64,000 nt of DNA. Source: Cytobacillus pseudoceanisediminis. GTDB lineage: Bacteria; Bacillota; Bacilli; Bacillales; Cytobacillaceae. Every line of letters starts with the position of its first letter. The first letter of the stretch is position 1. Of this stretch, positions 28,802 through 36,268 are shown piece by piece. A program made the position numbers and the translations under genes. The notes under the pieces are model-generated. The model saw only the letters and a list, made by a program, of their open reading frames with translations. It did no database searches and was not told the DNA's origin. The DNA is taken from positions 806,001-870,000 of the forward strand of contig NZ_CP097349.1 of the NCBI RefSeq assembly GCF_023516215.1. The letters run 5' to 3'.

Positions 28802-29109
28802 ATGGCATCTGTATTCAAAGAAGAGAAACTGTATCGGATTCAGATTATTAAACCATGCCAGGTAATAGGCATTCTCGATAATGTTTTTGGAGGGTTTTAT
28901 CCCTTTTTAGACGATATTAAAGCAGAAAACTGGGGATGATCCCGGCAGGCTGTGAAGGGTGGTTAATCAAAAAATGGGGACGAACATACTTTTTGCCTGA
29001 TGAAAACCAGAATGGAATCGAGCAATTCACACCTACAGACCAGCCATTTGTGTTAATTCCCTATCATAAAATAAAAGACTCTTACAAAAAAAGAGCTAAC
29101 GGGGACTAA
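28802..29109 (+). pseudogene. Small hypothetical protein, about 102 residues (single-base frameshift)
   Basis: An ORF from ATG 28802 (GAAGGAG upstream) stops early at TGA after KAENWG. Adding one G to the G4 run at 28932-28935 restores a continuous frame (WGMIPAGCEGWLIKKWGRT...) to TAA 29107-29109. No hydrophobic segment, no family I recognise. The aromatic, basic C-terminus ends in YKKRANGD. The break resembles the other homopolymer errors in this window. Confidence 0.6.
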
Positions 29110-29151
29110 AACTTAATCGGTTATAGAAAAAAATAAGGAGCGGCGGCTGCG

Positions 29152-29418
29152 GTGATTAATGACTGGATTCTTACAATTATTATCTTGCTGATTATAATCC
29201 TTTGTCTTTACTTTATTGCCAGACATAAAAAACAAGCGGTTCAGGTATTTACTTTAGAGAGTTTTTTAAATGCACATCACTGGAATGAAAGTGAAGATAC
29301 GAATAAAAATATACTGGATTCGATTAAAGGATTTTTTGATGAAGCTGATCATGCCGGGAACGGCGATGAGAGTAATACAGGAGACAGCGATGATGGAGGG
29401 GACGACGGTGGAGAATGA
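29152..29418 (+). CDS. Small membrane protein with acidic Gly/Asp-rich tail
   Basis: An 88-residue protein from GTG 29152 (AAGGAGCGG upstream): one N-terminal membrane helix (about 4-23), a short basic stretch, then a cytoplasmic or external soluble part ending in a low-complexity GDGGDDGGE-like tail. No family recognised. It lies between two other small-protein genes. Confidence 0.6.
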   Translation: MINDWILTIIILLIIILCLYFIARHKKQAVQVFTLESFLNAHHWNESEDTNKNILDSIKGFFDEADHAGNGDESNTGDSDDGGDDGGE

Positions 29419-29640
29419 GTGCCAGCAGTTACCCTGAAATAAATTAGATCATGAGTTTCAAGGTACCCGTTTGTGAAGGGCTTTTAGTCCCGCTCTTTGA
29501 AAAAGCTATGTTTTATTTTCATGAACTTTCTTAAAAGAAGGTTAATGAATGTAAAAAAATGGATTGTGACCTTCTATTTCCGTTCGGATTCTTCTATGAT
29601 TACTACTGTAACAAATATAGCAGCCAAGGAGGAATTGGAA

Positions 29641-29814
29641 ATGAAAAAATGGTTATTAGCTATGATGGCAGTTTTAATGATTACAGGTGTGGCTACAGGC
29701 TGCAACAATGAAGATGATACTGACGAGACTAACACAGAAGAAACTGAAGATACGGGAACAGAAGAAGGCACTGAAGAAGGAACAGAAGAAGGAACAGAAG
29801 AGGAAACTGAGTAA
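29641..29814 (+). CDS. Small lipoprotein with EEGT repeats
   Basis: A 57-residue lipoprotein: signal peptide ending VATGC (Cys21), then an almost purely Glu/Thr/Asp tail with four EEGT units encoded by near-identical 12-bp repeats (about 29758-29807). Frames extending upstream to 29497 are not translated, because GGAGG at 29630-29634 selects ATG 29641. Similar tiny acidic lipoproteins occur in Bacillaceae without known function. Confidence 0.75.
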   Translation: MKKWLLAMMAVLMITGVATGCNNEDDTDETNTEETEDTGTEEGTEEGTEEGTEEETE

Positions 29815-29829
29815 GATTCAAATTCAAAG

Positions 29830-29866
29830 AAAGTGCGCCTTTTGAAGAAGGTGCACTTTTCTTTGG
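29830..29866 (+). terminator. Terminator after the small lipoprotein
   Basis: A 12-bp stem (29830-29841 with 29848-29859, one G-T pair), six-base loop, then TTTTCTTT. Confidence 0.85.
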
Positions 29867-29934
29867 AAAAACAGCTTTATAAACAAGGCTGTTTTCGCAA
29901 GGTTTGTTGCTTTTTATATATTATTATTTACTGA

Positions 29935-30063
29935 GTTGATTGTAGCGGAAGGTGCGAGACTCCTGCGGGAGTAGCGGGACAGGTGAGACCCCGCAGATGC
30001 GCAGCGTCGAGGAGGCTCACCGCCCGCCCCGCGGAAAGCGAGCATCCTGGAGCGGAAATCAAC
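29935..30063. repeat. Bacillus-type dispersed palindromic repeat, copy A (~129 bp)
   Basis: A GC-rich block in AT-rich surroundings, bounded by GTTGAT (29935-29940) and ATCAAC (30058-30063). Characteristic words are AAGGTGCGAGACTCCTGCGGG, GAGGAGGCTCACCGCCCGC and GCGGAAAGCGAGCATC; inner GTGAG/CTCAC arms allow a cruciform or long RNA hairpin. I recognise this as a repeat scattered through many Bacillaceae genomes. A diverged copy is at 46070-46196. Non-coding. Confidence 0.85.
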
Positions 30064-30141
30064 GGACAACATTGATAGACGAAAAACAACAATTTATACG
30101 AAAAGAGCCTTAAACAATGTACAAATAATTCCAAAAGTTGT

Positions 30142-30171
30142 TTGACGAGACTGGCAGTTCCGTGCTACATT
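30142..30171 (+). promoter_or_regulatory. Predicted vegetative promoter of the MutS2-like gene
   Basis: TTGACG (30142-30147) and TACATT (30166-30171) are separated by 18 bp, giving a start of transcription near 30178 and a leader of about 315 nt. Confidence 0.5.
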
Positions 30172-30202
30172 AATTTCATAATACAAAAAGGTGTGGTGAA
30201 GT

Positions 30203-30226
30203 ATGTCGGTAGTAGGTGTCAACTAA
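30203..30226 (+). CDS. Seven-codon leader peptide MSVVGVN
   Basis: ATG 30203 has an excellent ribosome site (AAAGGTGTGGTGA) and encodes MSVVGVN before TAA 30224-30226. The stop codon lies inside a perfect 8-bp hairpin, and codons 2-5 can pair with a distal element. Such tiny, well-initiated ORFs ahead of attenuators usually report ribosome stalling by antibiotics. Not a stand-alone gene. Confidence 0.55.
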   Translation: MSVVGVN

Positions 30227-30320
30227 TTGTTATTAGTTGAATAAGGTGTTTATTTTTCTGGTTTTAGCCAGTTTATTAAGAATGCCTTTTTTCAAACATA
30301 ACTTGTTTGAATACCTACTA
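30220..30320 (+). promoter_or_regulatory. Attenuator-like leader of the MutS2 paralog with internal terminator
   Basis: Three structures are visible: a perfect hairpin CAACTAAT/ATTAGTTG (30220-30227, 30232-30239) over the uORF stop; an intrinsic terminator AAGGTGTT/AATGCCTT (30243-30250, 30281-30288, inner CTGG/CCAG) with T6 at 30287-30292; and TAGTAGGT inside the uORF (30210-30217), which is exactly complementary to ACCTACTA (30313-30320). A further long G/C-rich hairpin at about 30411-30468 lies before the gene. Ribosome position on the uORF could therefore decide between termination and read-through. Confidence 0.55.
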
Positions 30321-30494
30321 TAAGACTGCTTCCATTTCTATATTTTCGTGTAGCTTAAGACACTATTCCTGCTTTAGGGTTTAGTTTGTTTATGCCTGTT
30401 CGAAATAGAACGCCCGCGGAAGCTTTCTGCCCAATTCAATTTGGCGGTGGGGAAGGCTTTTGCGGGCTATTATATTTGGAGTGAGGCAGAGAAT

Positions 30495-32399
30495 ATGAAT
30501 AAAATGACTTTTGAAAAATTACAATACCACGAATTGAAGAATAAAGTGAAACAGCATTGCGTCAGCAGTTTAGGGAAAGAGTTAATCGACCGGTTACAGC
30601 CGAGCTCGAATATGAAAGCCGTCCGCAATCGCTTAAATGAAACAAGCGAGGCCAGAAGGCTGCTGGACGCCGAAAAGCATTTGCCATTAACAGGCATTTC
30701 CAATATCACAAGCCATATTGAAAAATTGGAAAAAGGCATCATATTAACTCCATCCGAGTTAAACGCTGTATCCGATTTTTTAAGAGGCTGCCGGAAAATC
30801 AAGAAGTTTATGGCTGATAAAGAATTCTTTGCGCCAGTTCTGTACACTTATGCGCTATCTATGACTGAATTTAGAAATATCGAAGAAGAGATCTTATATG
30901 CGATTAAAGGAAACATGGTTGATTCCGGTGCCAGCAAAGAGCTGAAACGAATCAGAAATCACATAGCAAAAACAGAAGGGAAAATAGAAGAACGTTTGAA
31001 TAAGTTTTTGCGCAGCGGAGCAAATAAGGAGTACATTCAAGAATTCTATATCAGCAAAAAGGATGACCGTTTTACAATTCCGATTAAAGCATCCTTTAAA
31101 AATCAGGTAGCCGGAACCGTAATCCAAACATCTTCAAAAGGGTCGACTGTTTTCATAGAGCCTGATGCAGTTTCAAAGCTCAATGTTGAATTGGCGATGC
31201 TAAAATCGGAGGAGTCGGTAGAGGAATATCAAATATTAGCCACGCTTTCCGGAGCCATTCTTGAATCCATTCATGAGATCCGCATCAATATTGAATGCAT
31301 CAGCCAGTACGACATGATTTTTGCGAAAGCGAAGTGCAGCAAAAGTACGGACGCCATTGAACCGGAGATTAATAATCATGGGTATATCAAATTAGTAAGC
31401 AGCAAACACCCCTTATTAGAAGGAACCATTGTCCCGCTGGATTTTGAAATCGGGAAAGATTATAGAAGTTTAGTCATAACAGGCCCAAATGCGGGCGGGA
31501 AAACCGTCGTCTTAAAGACAATCGGAATCCTCATTCTGGCTGTCATGTCCGGGTTTCATATTATGGCGAAACCGGGAAGTGAAATCGCCATCTTTGATCA
31601 TGTGTTTGTTGATATTGGCGATAATCAAAGCATAGAGAACGCTCTAAGCACGTTTTCTTCCCATATGAAGAACATATCAGAGGTCATGAGTGCTTCCACG
31701 AATAATACACTGCTTTTATTCGATGAGATCGGCAGCGGAACAGAGCCGAATGAAGGTGCCGCTTTAGCCATTGCCATTCTGGAAGAGTTTTATCATATGG
31801 GATGCATCACGGTTGCCACTACTCACTATGGTGAGATTAAACGATATTCTGAAATGCATGATGATTTTATGAATGCTGCCATGTTATTCGATAGTGCGGA
31901 ATTGAAGCCGATGTATAAGCTCTTAATAGGTGAATCAGGAGAGAGCAATGCGCTTTGGATTTCCAGAAAGATGAATATCCGCGAACATGTCCTGAAGCGT
32001 GCGCAAATGTATATTGAAAACAAGGATTATAATCTGGAAGCAGTAAGAGAGAACAGAATAAAGAAGCCGGTGATTGAAGTGACGCAGAACATAGAGGAAT
32101 ATCATTATGAAATCGGTGACCGGGTAAAATGGATCAGCCAGGATGATTACGCCATTGTCTACGAGGCAATAGATAAATTTAATAACATCAAGCTGTTCTA
32201 TAAAGATGAAATTGTGGAAGTGAACAGTAAGCGGGTTGAATTGGACATTAAAGCAAGCGAGCTTTATCCAGAAGGATATGATATGAATACCTTATTTACC
32301 AATTACCATCAACGGAAGCTGCAGCATGATCTGGAGAGAGGATCGAAAAAGGCGCTGAGAAAGGTTCAAAAGGAGATCAGAAATAGAAAGCAGGAATAG
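30495..32399 (+). CDS. MutS2-like ATPase lacking the Smr nuclease domain
   Basis: A 634-residue MutS-family protein. The core and clamp region (about 10-300) is followed by the ATPase: Walker A GPNAGGKT, Walker B LLLFDEIGSGTEPNEGA, and the TTHYGEIK switch. A KOW-like segment (IGDRVKWISQDDYAIV) follows, but no Smr domain; canonical MutS2 is about 785 residues. MutS2/RqcU in B. subtilis acts on collided ribosomes. An in-frame ATG at 30441 lies in the leader hairpin, so ATG 30495 is chosen. The leader suggests translation-stress control. Confidence 0.82.
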   Translation: MNKMTFEKLQYHELKNKVKQHCVSSLGKELIDRLQPSSNMKAVRNRLNETSEARRLLDAEKHLPLTGISNITSHIEKLEKGIILTPSELNAVSDFLRGCRKIKKFMADKEFFAPVLYTYALSMTEFRNIEEEILYAIKGNMVDSGASKELKRIRNHIAKTEGKIEERLNKFLRSGANKEYIQEFYISKKDDRFTIPIKASFKNQVAGTVIQTSSKGSTVFIEPDAVSKLNVELAMLKSEESVEEYQILATLSGAILESIHEIRINIECISQYDMIFAKAKCSKSTDAIEPEINNHGYIKLVSSKHPLLEGTIVPLDFEIGKDYRSLVITGPNAGGKTVVLKTIGILILAVMSGFHIMAKPGSEIAIFDHVFVDIGDNQSIENALSTFSSHMKNISEVMSASTNNTLLLFDEIGSGTEPNEGAALAIAILEEFYHMGCITVATTHYGEIKRYSEMHDDFMNAAMLFDSAELKPMYKLLIGESGESNALWISRKMNIREHVLKRAQMYIENKDYNLEAVRENRIKKPVIEVTQNIEEYHYEIGDRVKWISQDDYAIVYEAIDKFNNIKLFYKDEIVEVNSKRVELDIKASELYPEGYDMNTLFTNYHQRKLQHDLERGSKKALRKVQKEIRNRKQE

Positions 32400-32416
32400 T
32401 GTCTAATGGTATGAAG

Positions 32417-32450
32417 GCGATCCTCCAGTTTTGGAGAGATCGCTTTTTCT
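32417..32450 (+). terminator. Terminator after the MutS2-like gene
   Basis: GCGATC-CTCC (32417-32426) pairs with GGAG-A-GATCGC (32433-32443) with one bulge, followed by TTTTTCTT. Confidence 0.85.
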
Positions 32451-32557
32451 TCTTTGTGTCAATGCGTTTCGGCCCATAATATGAACTAATAGTTAGATAA
32501 TCCGTTTAAGCAGAAGTAGATTTCTAATCAGCCATTACACCAGTATTTAAAAATTAC

Positions 32558-34012
32558 TTACTTAGGCAAATCATTTACCTCATATGCAGCTTGTATGCCG
32601 GATTCGATTGCCCCTTGAATCCATGTCCGGGTTTTGGATGCATGCTCTCCGGCAAAATGGACACGCCCCGCAGGTGAAACAATACCGGGAAACAATTCGG
32701 TTTCCTGTCCTGGTTCAAAGAATGAAAATCCGCCAGAAGCAAAAGGATCCAGTGCCCAGCTGTATGAAGCACCTGCAGCAAATTCGCTATAAACGATATT
32801 GCCGTAAATATCCGCCAGGTTTTTTAGTGCGTATTGAATACGCATCTCCTCCGGCTGGCTATCCCACGTATGAGCCTCATCCGCCCAGGTATAGCTGGCA
32901 ATAAGAATGGCAGGGCCGCTTGTGCCAATCCCATGGCTTGGAAGATAGGTAAATCGAATCGGCTGGTCTGTAATGGTTTTGCCGCCCGGCTGGCCTGCTA
33001 TCTCCCAAAACCGGGACTTAAACTCAATGGCGATTTTGGTTGCTGCCATATAATTAAGTTCGCGAATAGCTCTCCGCTTGAAATAGGAAAATGAATGAAA
33101 GGGTTCGATATTTACGAATCTCATAACTGAAAAGGGGATAGTGATAATGGCAAGGTCTCCGGTTATGGTGGAATGCTCATTGGTCTGCTGATGGGTTAAT
33201 TGAATGGTCACGCTGTTTGTGTCCTGAATGATTCCAGTCATTTTTTGATGAAGATGAATATCATTTTTCAATTGAGGGAGGAAAGCCTTTGGCAATCGGT
33301 CCATTCCGCCTGTTATTTCATAGTAAGCTCCTGGAGAAGTGAAAATGACTAACTCACGTAAAACTTCGGTAAAAGACATTCCCATAAATGCTTCCAAATC
33401 CAGCAGCACACCGATCATATCAATCGCACCAGCTGAAAAATAAAGGTTTAATATGTAGCCAAAAGAGTATTTTTTATATTGGCTTTCCAAAATGGCCCAA
33501 TTTCTGGCGGGGTCTGTGCTGACAAAGTCAATAAAAGGCTGTACCGCTGTCAGCAGAAGCGTTTCAGCCGATTTTCCTCTCTCATTAGGATGAATGGGGA
33601 AATTTAATATGCCTGGATAGCGTTCAAACACCTCAAGCCGTGTTTTAATGCCATTTGCGTAAAGAAGATCCATAGGAGTGCGGTTTATAAAAACATTTAT
33701 AGGGAGCTTGAATTTTTTTATAAAGGACAAGGTAAGCGAATGGATATGAGGAATCCTCATTGGGCCTGCGTTAAAGAATAATCCTTTGCTGAAAGGGGAG
33801 CGCATGGTATATACCCGTCCGCCTATTCTGTCATTTGCTTCAAGAATGGTGATCTTATGCCCCGATTCCTTTAATAAAGAACCTGCCACCAGGCCAGCCA
33901 TACCTGCACCAACAATGATGATATGCTTTGGCGACTGTGTCTTTGGAAGGCCGTGATGAATCACATTCAGCATATGATCATTCGTTAATTCCGGCTTTTT
34001 CTTCCAAGTCAT
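32558..34012 (-). CDS. FAD-dependent flavin monoamine oxidase family protein
   Basis: A 484-residue amine oxidase: N-terminal FAD Rossmann motif [21 protein letters not shown]-like [10 protein letters not shown], and the C-terminal [11 protein letters not shown] flavin motif. Related Bacillus proteins oxidise L-amino acids or polyamines. TTG 34030 is in frame, but the GGGGCGGTGAG ribosome site selects ATG at 34012. No signal peptide is evident. Lies in tandem with the NhaC-type antiporter, both on the minus strand, with a 110-bp gap. Confidence 0.83.
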   Translation of the reverse strand: MTWKKKPELTNDHMLNVIHHGLPKTQSPKHIIIVGAGMAGLVAGSLLKESGHKITILEANDRIGGRVYTMRSPFSKGLFFNAGPMRIPHIHSLTLSFIKKFKLPINVFINRTPMDLLYANGIKTRLEVFERYPGILNFPIHPNERGKSAETLLLTAVQPFIDFVSTDPARNWAILESQYKKYSFGYILNLYFSAGAIDMIGVLLDLEAFMGMSFTEVLRELVIFTSPGAYYEITGGMDRLPKAFLPQLKNDIHLHQKMTGIIQDTNSVTIQLTHQQTNEHSTITGDLAIITIPFSVMRFVNIEPFHSFSYFKRRAIRELNYMAATKIAIEFKSRFWEIAGQPGGKTITDQPIRFTYLPSHGIGTSGPAILIASYTWADEAHTWDSQPEEMRIQYALKNLADIYGNIVYSEFAAGASYSWALDPFASGGFSFFEPGQETELFPGIVSPAGRVHFAGEHASKTRTWIQGAIESGIQAAYEVNDLPK

Positions 34013-34123
34013 CTCACCGCCCCTTTGCAATAGGATTCATTGCAGTATATTCATCTGCATGAATCACTATGTGCATAAGTGGAAAAGGGACTGCTGGACA
34101 CAGCAGAAGTGAATACAAACTTC

Positions 34124-35548
34124 CTAGGAAATAAAAACCCCGCTTGCAATGAATAACCCCGCTGCAATCACACCGCCAATGGCTGAGACCTTCAATTTAT
34201 ATCGTGCATAATCCACAAGGTCCATATCTAAGATCGAAGCAGTGGTAATGGTCGTATCTCCAAGCGGTGAGGTTAACGCTCCGAATGCCCCGCTTGCGAA
34301 TACGGCTCCAACGGTAAGCGGAATGGAGGCGCCAGTCGAAACCGCCAGGGTAATTCCAAGCGGCATGAATAATCCCCAGGTCCCCCATGAGCTTCCTATA
34401 AAGTAGCCGACCACTGAACCGAGCACGAAGATGGCTGCTGGAGTCAGGAAGGCAGGCAGAAAGCTTCCGAGTGAACTCCCGATGAATTCGGAAAATCCAA
34501 GATCCTCTGCAGCTAAGGTCAGTGCCCAAATCAGGATGAGCAGGCTGATCGCCTCCATCATCTGATTGCCTCCATCATAAAAATGATAAAGGATTTCGTT
34601 CATCTTCTCCCGCCTTATTATGTAGAAAATAAAGGTTAAAACGAGGGTAATAAAAACAGCAAGCAGCATCACAAAGGTTGCATCTGCCATGGAAAAGGCC
34701 TCGAATATTGTATTTGCACCCTGTGCCATGCCATCCTGCCATAACAGGAACAGAGAAAAGGCAAGCAATAAAACCACCGGTAAAATCAAATGCCATGGCT
34801 GGGCTTTGACAAGGGATAATTCCTTTTTAATTCCCATCCGATGGAACTCATGCTCTTTTTCCTCCAAATCGGTATGGGCCTCCCCATTTTGCTCTCCGGT
34901 CTTTTTCCGGCGCCAAAAGGTTTGAATGATTCCGATCAGCAGCATAATGATCGCGTAAAAGTTAAACAAAATACTTAATAAAAAGATCTCATATGCCGAC
35001 ATATCCAGGTTCAGCCCGCTGATGCCGCCTTCAACCAGGGACACCATGAAGCCCACAAATGCCGTTGCAACCGGCAGGAGCACGATGACTGATTCGGTTG
35101 AAATATCCAATGTCATGCCCACTTTTTGCTTGGACAAATTCATCTTTTTGATTAAGGATTTTATAATAGGCCCAATCATCATAATCCTGAACATCGGCAT
35201 CATGAAAGTGAAAGGGAGGGTGATCCAGATGAACACAAGAAGACCCCGCTCAGATCGGATCCGCCTCCCGGCCCATTCGGAAAACCCCTTAATGCCTCCT
35301 GAGATATTCATCATCCCGACAAGCCCTCCGAACAAATATAAAAACCCGACAATCTTAATATTTGTTTCATCTGAAAGGGTTGTCACGATATAAGCGACTG
35401 ATTGCTCCGTACCTGTCAGCAAATCAGCTGAAACAATGATGGAACCAACGAGAATGCCGACTACTAAGCCTGGAAGGATGTTTTTCAGCCAGATGGACAT
35501 TCCGATTACGATTATAAATGGTATGAGAGATAACCAGGTATGATTCAA
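34124..35548 (-). CDS. NhaC-family Na+/H+ antiporter-type transporter
   Basis: A 474-residue membrane protein with about 11-12 helices. Motifs such as GFLYLFGGLVGMMNISGG, SWGTWGLFMPLGI and ASGAFGALTSPLGDTTI (the last typical of NhaC and ArsB/NhaD-like carriers) define the family. The longest frame starts at 35575, but GGAGG spaced 7 bp ahead of TTG at 35546-35548 fixes the start. Members exchange Na+ for H+ or carry organic acids/amino acids. Confidence 0.83.
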   Translation of the reverse strand: MNHTWLSLIPFIIVIGMSIWLKNILPGLVVGILVGSIIVSADLLTGTEQSVAYIVTTLSDETNIKIVGFLYLFGGLVGMMNISGGIKGFSEWAGRRIRSERGLLVFIWITLPFTFMMPMFRIMMIGPIIKSLIKKMNLSKQKVGMTLDISTESVIVLLPVATAFVGFMVSLVEGGISGLNLDMSAYEIFLLSILFNFYAIIMLLIGIIQTFWRRKKTGEQNGEAHTDLEEKEHEFHRMGIKKELSLVKAQPWHLILPVVLLLAFSLFLLWQDGMAQGANTIFEAFSMADATFVMLLAVFITLVLTFIFYIIRREKMNEILYHFYDGGNQMMEAISLLILIWALTLAAEDLGFSEFIGSSLGSFLPAFLTPAAIFVLGSVVGYFIGSSWGTWGLFMPLGITLAVSTGASIPLTVGAVFASGAFGALTSPLGDTTITTASILDMDLVDYARYKLKVSAIGGVIAAGLFIASGVFIS

Positions 35549-35833
35549 ATTTCTGCCCTCCATTAAGAATGCCATTACTTATTTAGTATTGCCCAAAATT
35601 GTACTATGTAGAGCTATAAATGCCATGAACCTTATTCCTTTCTGCATGGTTATATGGAACCCGATAAATCTGGGTGTTTGATTCAGTAACAATACCCCAG
35701 CCCGGCACATATTTTGATGAGGAGAGTATTCGGAGAATGGATGAATTCAAAGAAATGCCGATTGATTTCTGCTGTTCTTCATGATTGCCCTTTGTTGCAG
35801 GCACAGCTTATTAATATTTATGGAGGTATGAAC

Positions 35834-36097
35834 ATGAATGATTTTCAGAGAGATCTTCAAATGCTGAATGTTGGTGATTTCCATGCGAACGAGGCGGTTC
35901 CATGGGATCAAAGCCAGTATTATAATGATCAATCCCGGCAAATTGGTTTTGGTTTTGGCCGCTGCTTTAGCTGCTTTTTCTTCTTCTGTTTCAACTGCTT
36001 TAACTGTTTTAATTGTTTCAACTGTTTCAGATGCTCTAATTGTTTCAGATGCGGCGGTCGCTGCGGAGGCCGTTGTGGCGGCCGCTGCGGTGGTTGA
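35834..36097 (+). CDS. TOMM bacteriocin precursor peptide, heterocycloanthracin/sonorensin family
   Basis: An 87-residue precursor. Residues 1-42 form the leader (MNDFQRDLQMLNVGDF..., with FHANEAVPWDQ); the core from about residue 43 has 13 Cys: CFSC, then Cys every third residue from 52 to 73 (CFN, CFR, CSN), then three CGGR units and CGG. The ribosome site GGAGG lies 7 bp before ATG 35834; the longer frame from 35714 has none. Cys (and few Ser) are expected to become thiazol(in)es by the enzymes encoded next. A partial terminator follows. Confidence 0.9.
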   Translation: MNDFQRDLQMLNVGDFHANEAVPWDQSQYYNDQSRQIGFGFGRCFSCFFFFCFNCFNCFNCFNCFRCSNCFRCGGRCGGRCGGRCGG

Positions 36098-36143
36098 TAA
36101 CCATGAATCTATAAAACAATCCTTGCTGTATTGCAAAAGGAAG

Positions 36144-36175
36144 GCCCCTGCATTTTGCAGGGGCACTTCTCTTGA
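36144..36175 (+). terminator. Hairpin between TOMM precursor and maturation genes
   Basis: GCCCCTGCA and TGCAGGGGC (36144-36152, 36156-36164) make a perfect 9-bp stem with a 3-nt loop and a weak T-rich tail. Probably allows high precursor expression with partial read-through into the enzymes. Confidence 0.75.
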
Positions 36176-36268
36176 AGGTAAGACATATGAGACAAAGCCC
36201 GGTACATAGGATTATAGAGAAAGTAATGTTTAATAAATAGGAACAGTTTACGGGTAAGGAGGCGCGAA

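Noticed and set aside
29497..29640. N-terminal extension of the small lipoprotein from ATG 29497
   Set aside because: It would bury the signal peptide and lipobox; GGAGG directly before 29641 and the lipobox VATGC identify the true start.
29935..30063. Palindromic repeat as a riboswitch or ncRNA gene
   Set aside because: A related copy sits at an unrelated locus (46070) and the words match a dispersed Bacillaceae repeat; no gene-specific context.
30441..30494. Longer N-terminus for the MutS2-like protein from ATG 30441
   Set aside because: The extra 18 codons lie within a G/C-rich leader hairpin and lack a ribosome site; homologous core starts at MTFEKLQYHELK.
35604..35804. 66-codon minus-strand ORF between the NhaC gene and the TOMM precursor
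   Set aside because: Composition is not absurd and it has an apparent start, but there is no clear ribosome site, no recognisable family, and it occupies the space where promoters for both flanking genes must lie. Left as undecided rather than called.
35985..36097. Low-complexity CFN/CGGR coding region as sequence artefact or keratin-like structural protein
   Set aside because: The leader, ribosome site and complete TOMM enzyme set downstream identify it as a bacteriocin precursor.
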